From an uncultured Eggerthellaceae bacterium (GTDB taxonomy: Bacteria; Actinomycetota; Coriobacteriia; Coriobacteriales; Eggerthellaceae), in contig CAJUPL010000056.1 in the NCBI GenBank assembly GCA_910588435.1, positions 1-7,908 on the forward strand: a stretch of 7,908 bases of DNA, read 5' to 3'. The translations under genes and the position numbers were made by a program. The notes beneath the pieces were generated by a model. It saw only the letters and a list, made by a program, of their open reading frames with translations, was not told the DNA's origin and did not search any database. Positions 6,886 through 7,908 of this stretch are shown in pieces. Each line of letters begins with the position of its first letter. Positions within the stretch are counted from its first letter, which is position 1.

Positions 6886-6977
6886 CGAAGGGCACCTGAC
6901 CTTGCCATTTCCTTCGGGCTCGGCGTTGGACATAAGCCAACTTGGCCCTCAGACATGGCAATCTCAGGTACCCTTCG
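6886..6977. repeat. Long imperfect inverted repeat with nested hairpin
   Basis: The arms 6886-6911 and 6952-6977 are reverse complements at 22 of 26 positions. The 40-base centre holds a nested stem, GTTGG (6925-6929) with CCAAC (6937-6941), extended by GGGC (6916-6919) with GCCC (6945-6948). An alternative fold pairs CTCAGGTACC (6963-6972) with GGACCTGAG (6997-7005), leaving one bulged base. No gene is seen here. Degenerate variants of the arm core (CCTGAcc..TTGC) recur at 7033-7045 and 7433-7445. Confidence 0.7.
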
Positions 6978-7067
6978 AACCCTCGCTTTCTTTGGTGGAC
7001 CTGAGGTTCCTTCAATCCCTTTTGCCTTTTGGCCTGACCGGTTGCAACTTCATGGCTCATGCCCTCG
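6978..7067. other. Non-coding spacer before copy A
   Basis: I see no open frame with a ribosome-binding site here. There is a weak stem, ACCGG (7037-7041) with CCGGT (7070-7074), enclosing CATG-GCT-CATG (7051-7061). It may be the 5' part of the structured element that follows. Confidence 0.4.
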
Positions 7068-7103
7068 ATCCGGTGTCGCGGGCACGCTGTGCCCGCTCTT
7101 TTT
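7068..7103 (+). terminator. Terminator-like hairpin I of copy A
   Basis: GCGGGCAC (7078-7085), loop GCT and GTGCCCGC (7089-7096) form a perfect 8-bp stem followed by TCTTTTTAT. This is the best intrinsic-terminator shape in the window and could end the ligase-slyD transcript. Bases 7068-7094 are also the 27-nt unit shared with 1-27 on the minus strand, so the hairpin belongs to the repeat family as well. Confidence 0.7.
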
Positions 7104-7173
7104 ATAACGGCCTTTAACATTGGGATGCGAGTCCGCATCCCAATGTAGCGGCCTTGGCGCACTGACGTGCGCC
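7104..7173 (+). repeat. 70-nt module, copy A (hairpins II-III)
   Basis: This module aligns without gaps to the reverse complement of 7727-7796. The 13 bases before hairpin II, the 9 bases after it and both arms of hairpin III (GGCGCAC / GTGCGCC) are identical. The stem of hairpin II, arm ACATTGGGATGCG with loop AGTC, is almost entirely different from its partner but equally perfect. Confidence 0.9.
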
Positions 7174-7202
7174 TTTCCAATTGATACCTCTCCTCCCTGA
7201 GA

Positions 7203-7237
7203 GCCCACTCTTAAGAAGGGACTCCTTAAGAGTGGGC
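7203..7237 (+). repeat. Hairpin IV of copy A
   Basis: GCCCACTCTTAAG (7203-7215) and CTTAAGAGTGGGC (7225-7237) form a perfect 13-bp stem around a 9-base loop. The counterpart in copy B (7668-7706) has an unrelated stem of 14 bp and an 11-base loop. No U-tract follows. Confidence 0.85.
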
Positions 7238-7297
7238 GGCTGCATCGCAGCCGCAGCATTGCGATGAGCAATGCGTAACGCAGGCGATGAGCCTGCG
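7236..7297 (+). repeat. Three-hairpin cassette V-VI-VII, copy A
   Basis: Three perfect hairpins stand almost end to end: GCGGCTGC-ATC-GCAGCCGC, then one A, then GCATTGC-GATGA-GCAATGC, then GTAA, then CGCAGGC-GATGA-GCCTGCG. The last two have different stems but the same GATGA loop. The same cassette with other stems is at 7461-7520 on the minus strand. Confidence 0.85.
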
Positions 7298-7369
7298 AGC
7301 ACCCGGATGCTGGCAGCTAGTCAGGAAACCCTGCCTGACGCAGATGATCTATCTGGGAAGGTGAGGCAG

Positions 7370-7385
7370 CACCCCTTCAGGGGTG
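7370..7385. terminator. Central hairpin shared by copies A and B
   Basis: CACCCC-TTCA-GGGGTG is a perfect 6-bp stem placed where the two inverted copies meet. It could close both convergent transcripts, but no T-run of terminator quality follows on either strand, so the terminator role is tentative. Confidence 0.45.
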
Positions 7386-7460
7386 ACTCATGGGTTCTTC
7401 AGCTTGGAGGCTGTCTGCGCCAGGCTAGGTTGCCTGACCAGTTGCTGGGTTCCGGGTGTT

Positions 7461-7520
7461 CGCGGACTGGCGTCCGCGTTACGTTGCACTGTCGTGCAAC
7501 TGCGCTTCCAATGGAAGCGC
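7461..7520 (-). repeat. Three-hairpin cassette V-VI-VII, copy B
   Basis: On the minus strand this reads GCGCTTCC-ATT-GGAAGCGC, one A, GTTGCAC-GACA-GTGCAAC, GTAA, CGCGGAC-GCCA-GTCCGCG. The linkers and stem lengths (8, 7 and 7 bp) are the same as in the copy A cassette. The loops keep a G...A pattern but have four bases instead of five in VI and VII. Confidence 0.85.
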
Positions 7521-7667
7521 CCACAGGTGGGGGGTTGGTGCTGGGTTGCGCACACTAACATTCCGGGTTGTAGCGTTGCGGCACGCCACGAAAGCGGTGG
7601 CGCGCCGCCCATTGGCCAGCGAGGATGCGCGTGAGCAAGGTACCTGCAACCCTATATATGACCAAAA
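7521..7667 (-). other. Extra domain present only in copy B
   Basis: About 147 bases separate hairpins IV and V in copy B, whereas in copy A these hairpins touch. GGGTTGC (7543-7549) pairs with GCAACCC (7646-7652) and closes the domain. Inside, GCGGC-A-CGCCAC (7578-7589) pairs with GTGGCG-C-GCCGC (7597-7608) with one mismatch. A short CCCAC / GTGGG stem lies at 7520-7531. No credible open frame is present. Either B gained this domain or A lost it. Confidence 0.55.
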
Positions 7668-7715
7668 AGGTCAATGACATTAAGCACGGGGAAATGTCAT
7701 TGACCTGAGAGGTCA
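7659..7715. repeat. Hairpin IV of copy B with competing short hairpins
   Basis: The main stem pairs 7668-7681 with 7693-7706 (14 bp, 11-base loop). Its outer part is shared with two smaller hairpins, TGACC-AAAAA-GGTCA (7659-7673) and TGACC-TGAGA-GGTCA (7701-7715). Either the long stem or the two short ones can form, but not both in full. Confidence 0.75.
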
Positions 7716-7726
7716 TCATTAGGATA

Positions 7727-7796
7727 GGCGCACGTGAGTGCGCCAAGGCCGCTACTCATGAGCATGCTTGCATGCTCATGAGTTAAAGGCCGTTAT
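7727..7796 (-). repeat. 70-nt module, copy B (hairpins II-III)
   Basis: This is the inverted partner of 7104-7173. The hairpin II arm is ACTCATGAGCATG on either strand, with loop CAAG on the minus strand, and is a perfect 13-bp stem. Hairpin III has the same arms as in copy A and a single loop change (TCAC for TGAC). Confidence 0.9.
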
Positions 7797-7828
7797 GAAT
7801 GAAGCGGGATGCAACGCATCCCGTAAGC
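7788..7828 (-). repeat. Hairpin I of copy B with conserved flanks
   Basis: CGGGATGC (7805-7812), loop AAC and GCATCCCG (7816-7823) sit between GGCCGTTATGAATGAAG and TAAGC. The same flanks surround a different stem at 55-98. Like hairpin I of copy A it has 8 bp and a 3-base loop, and on the minus strand it is followed by a T-rich stretch (CTTCATTCAT). Confidence 0.8.
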
Positions 7829-7908
7829 CAGACCGAGCGGAGCGAGGCCGAAGGATTCGGAAGGTTTGGCAGGTGACGGCCTGTAGGTTCAGCCTTGAGC
7901 CGCCGAGT
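7829..7908. other. Right-edge non-coding sequence
   Basis: There is no recognisable gene. Short stems are seen: CCGAA-GGA-TTCGG (7848-7860), CAGG / CCTG (7870-7883) and GGTTCA / TGAGCC with one G-U (7886-7901). On the minus strand, CACCTG and TCCTTCGG occur here in the same order as at 6894-6918, a faint hint that the inverted duplication extends further out. Confidence 0.4.

Larger units (their letters stand above)
7068..7369 (+). ncRNA. Copy A of an undescribed multi-hairpin element (putative structured RNA)
   Basis: Hairpins in order: I 7078-7096 (8 bp), II 7117-7146 (13 bp), III 7156-7173 (7 bp), IV 7203-7237 (13 bp), V 7236-7254 (8 bp, sharing two bases with IV), VI 7256-7274 (7 bp), VII 7279-7297 (7 bp), VIII 7310-7320 (4 bp with one G-U) and IX 7321-7338 (5 bp). 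Each has a counterpart, in the same order and with conserved linkers, on the minus strand in copy B. Linkers shared with B include ATAACGGCCTTTA (7104-7116), AGCGGCCTT (7147-7155), GTAA (7275-7278), the ARCACCCGGA type (7298-7307) and CGCAGA (7339-7344). There is no coding potential. I do not recognise it as a known RNA family. Whether it works as RNA or DNA is not shown by the sequence; the direction is assigned from its position 3' of slyD. Confidence 0.6.
7386..7828 (-). ncRNA. Copy B of the multi-hairpin element (putative structured RNA)
   Basis: Read on the minus strand, the hairpins are I 7805-7823 (8 bp), II 7754-7783 (13 bp), III 7727-7744 (7 bp), IV 7668-7706 (14 bp), V 7502-7520 (8 bp), VI 7483-7500 (7 bp), VII 7461-7478 (7 bp), VIII 7438-7448 (4 bp) and IX 7420-7437 (5 bp with one G-U). 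Order, spacing and linkers match copy A. The stems of I, II, IV, V, VI, VII and VIII differ from A while staying complementary. Between IV and V it has an additional domain (7521-7667) that A lacks. After IX it diverges from A but retains a small CAGC / GCTG stem (7400-7413). If transcribed as placed, it would lie 3' of a convergent gene off the right edge. Confidence 0.6.

Noticed and set aside
6970..6990. tRNA-like GGTTCGAA motif on the minus strand
   Set aside because: No acceptor stem, anticodon arm or D arm can be built around it; the motif is part of the arm of the inverted repeat.
6329..7180. 283-codon open frame on the minus strand across slyD and the downstream region
   Set aside because: It is antisense to a well-supported slyD gene, has no recognisable domain and arises from GC-rich codon structure.
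7651..7660. TATATAT as a promoter -10 element
   Set aside because: There is no matching -35 at proper distance on either strand and no gene downstream; it borders hairpin IV of copy B.
7271..7677. Short open frames on both strands within the structured region
   Set aside because: They run through successive perfect hairpins, lack ribosome-binding sites and resemble no protein.
7104..7796. Integron attC array or CRISPR array
   Set aside because: There are no RYYYAAC / GTTRRRY core pairs in attC arrangement, no cassette genes, and no regularly spaced identical repeats with spacers. The repeats are hairpins with variable stems.
7068..7828. Insertion sequence with terminal inverted repeats
   Set aside because: There is no transposase frame between the arms, and the inverted similarity runs through the whole interior rather than being limited to the ends.

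Overview
The window looks like chromosomal DNA from a GC-rich Gram-positive bacterium. I favour an actinobacterium of the Coriobacteriia type, from the feel of the proteins and the high-GC codon use; no taxonomic marker is present, so this is an inference. There are two divergently oriented gene blocks, and repeat-rich, hairpin-dense non-coding DNA lies at both window edges.

Region by region: 1-130 is non-coding repeat DNA 3' of argD. 131-4896 is a minus-strand arginine operon transcribed argC > argJ > argB > argD. Together these genes carry acetylated glutamate to acetylornithine and recycle the acetyl group through ArgJ. 4897-5116 is a divergent promoter region. 5117-6832 is a plus-strand pair: a GCS2-type glutamate-cysteine ligase followed 30 bases later by a SlyD-like FKBP prolyl isomerase. 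6833-7908 is about 1.08 kb with no credible gene.

The 3' non-coding region is the striking part. It holds two inverted, colinear copies of one multi-hairpin element: copy A on the plus strand, 7068-7369, and copy B on the minus strand, 7828-7386. They meet at a shared central hairpin, 7370-7385. Nine hairpins can be paired one-to-one between the copies. The linkers joining them are nearly identical, whereas most stems differ in sequence yet remain fully or almost fully complementary. This pattern of conserved linkers and covarying stems is expected of a structured RNA, or of a structure-selected DNA element. Copy B carries an extra domain of about 147 nt. Pieces of the same family lie at the left edge of the window, 3' of argD, and predict a third copy just outside it. 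I do not recognise the element as a known RNA or repeat class.

The arg enzymes form one pathway unit with tight spacing; the argD ribosome-binding site overlaps the argB stop codon. The divergent ligase also uses glutamate, so the shared intergenic region with its candidate dyad operators may coordinate the two blocks, but that link is speculative.
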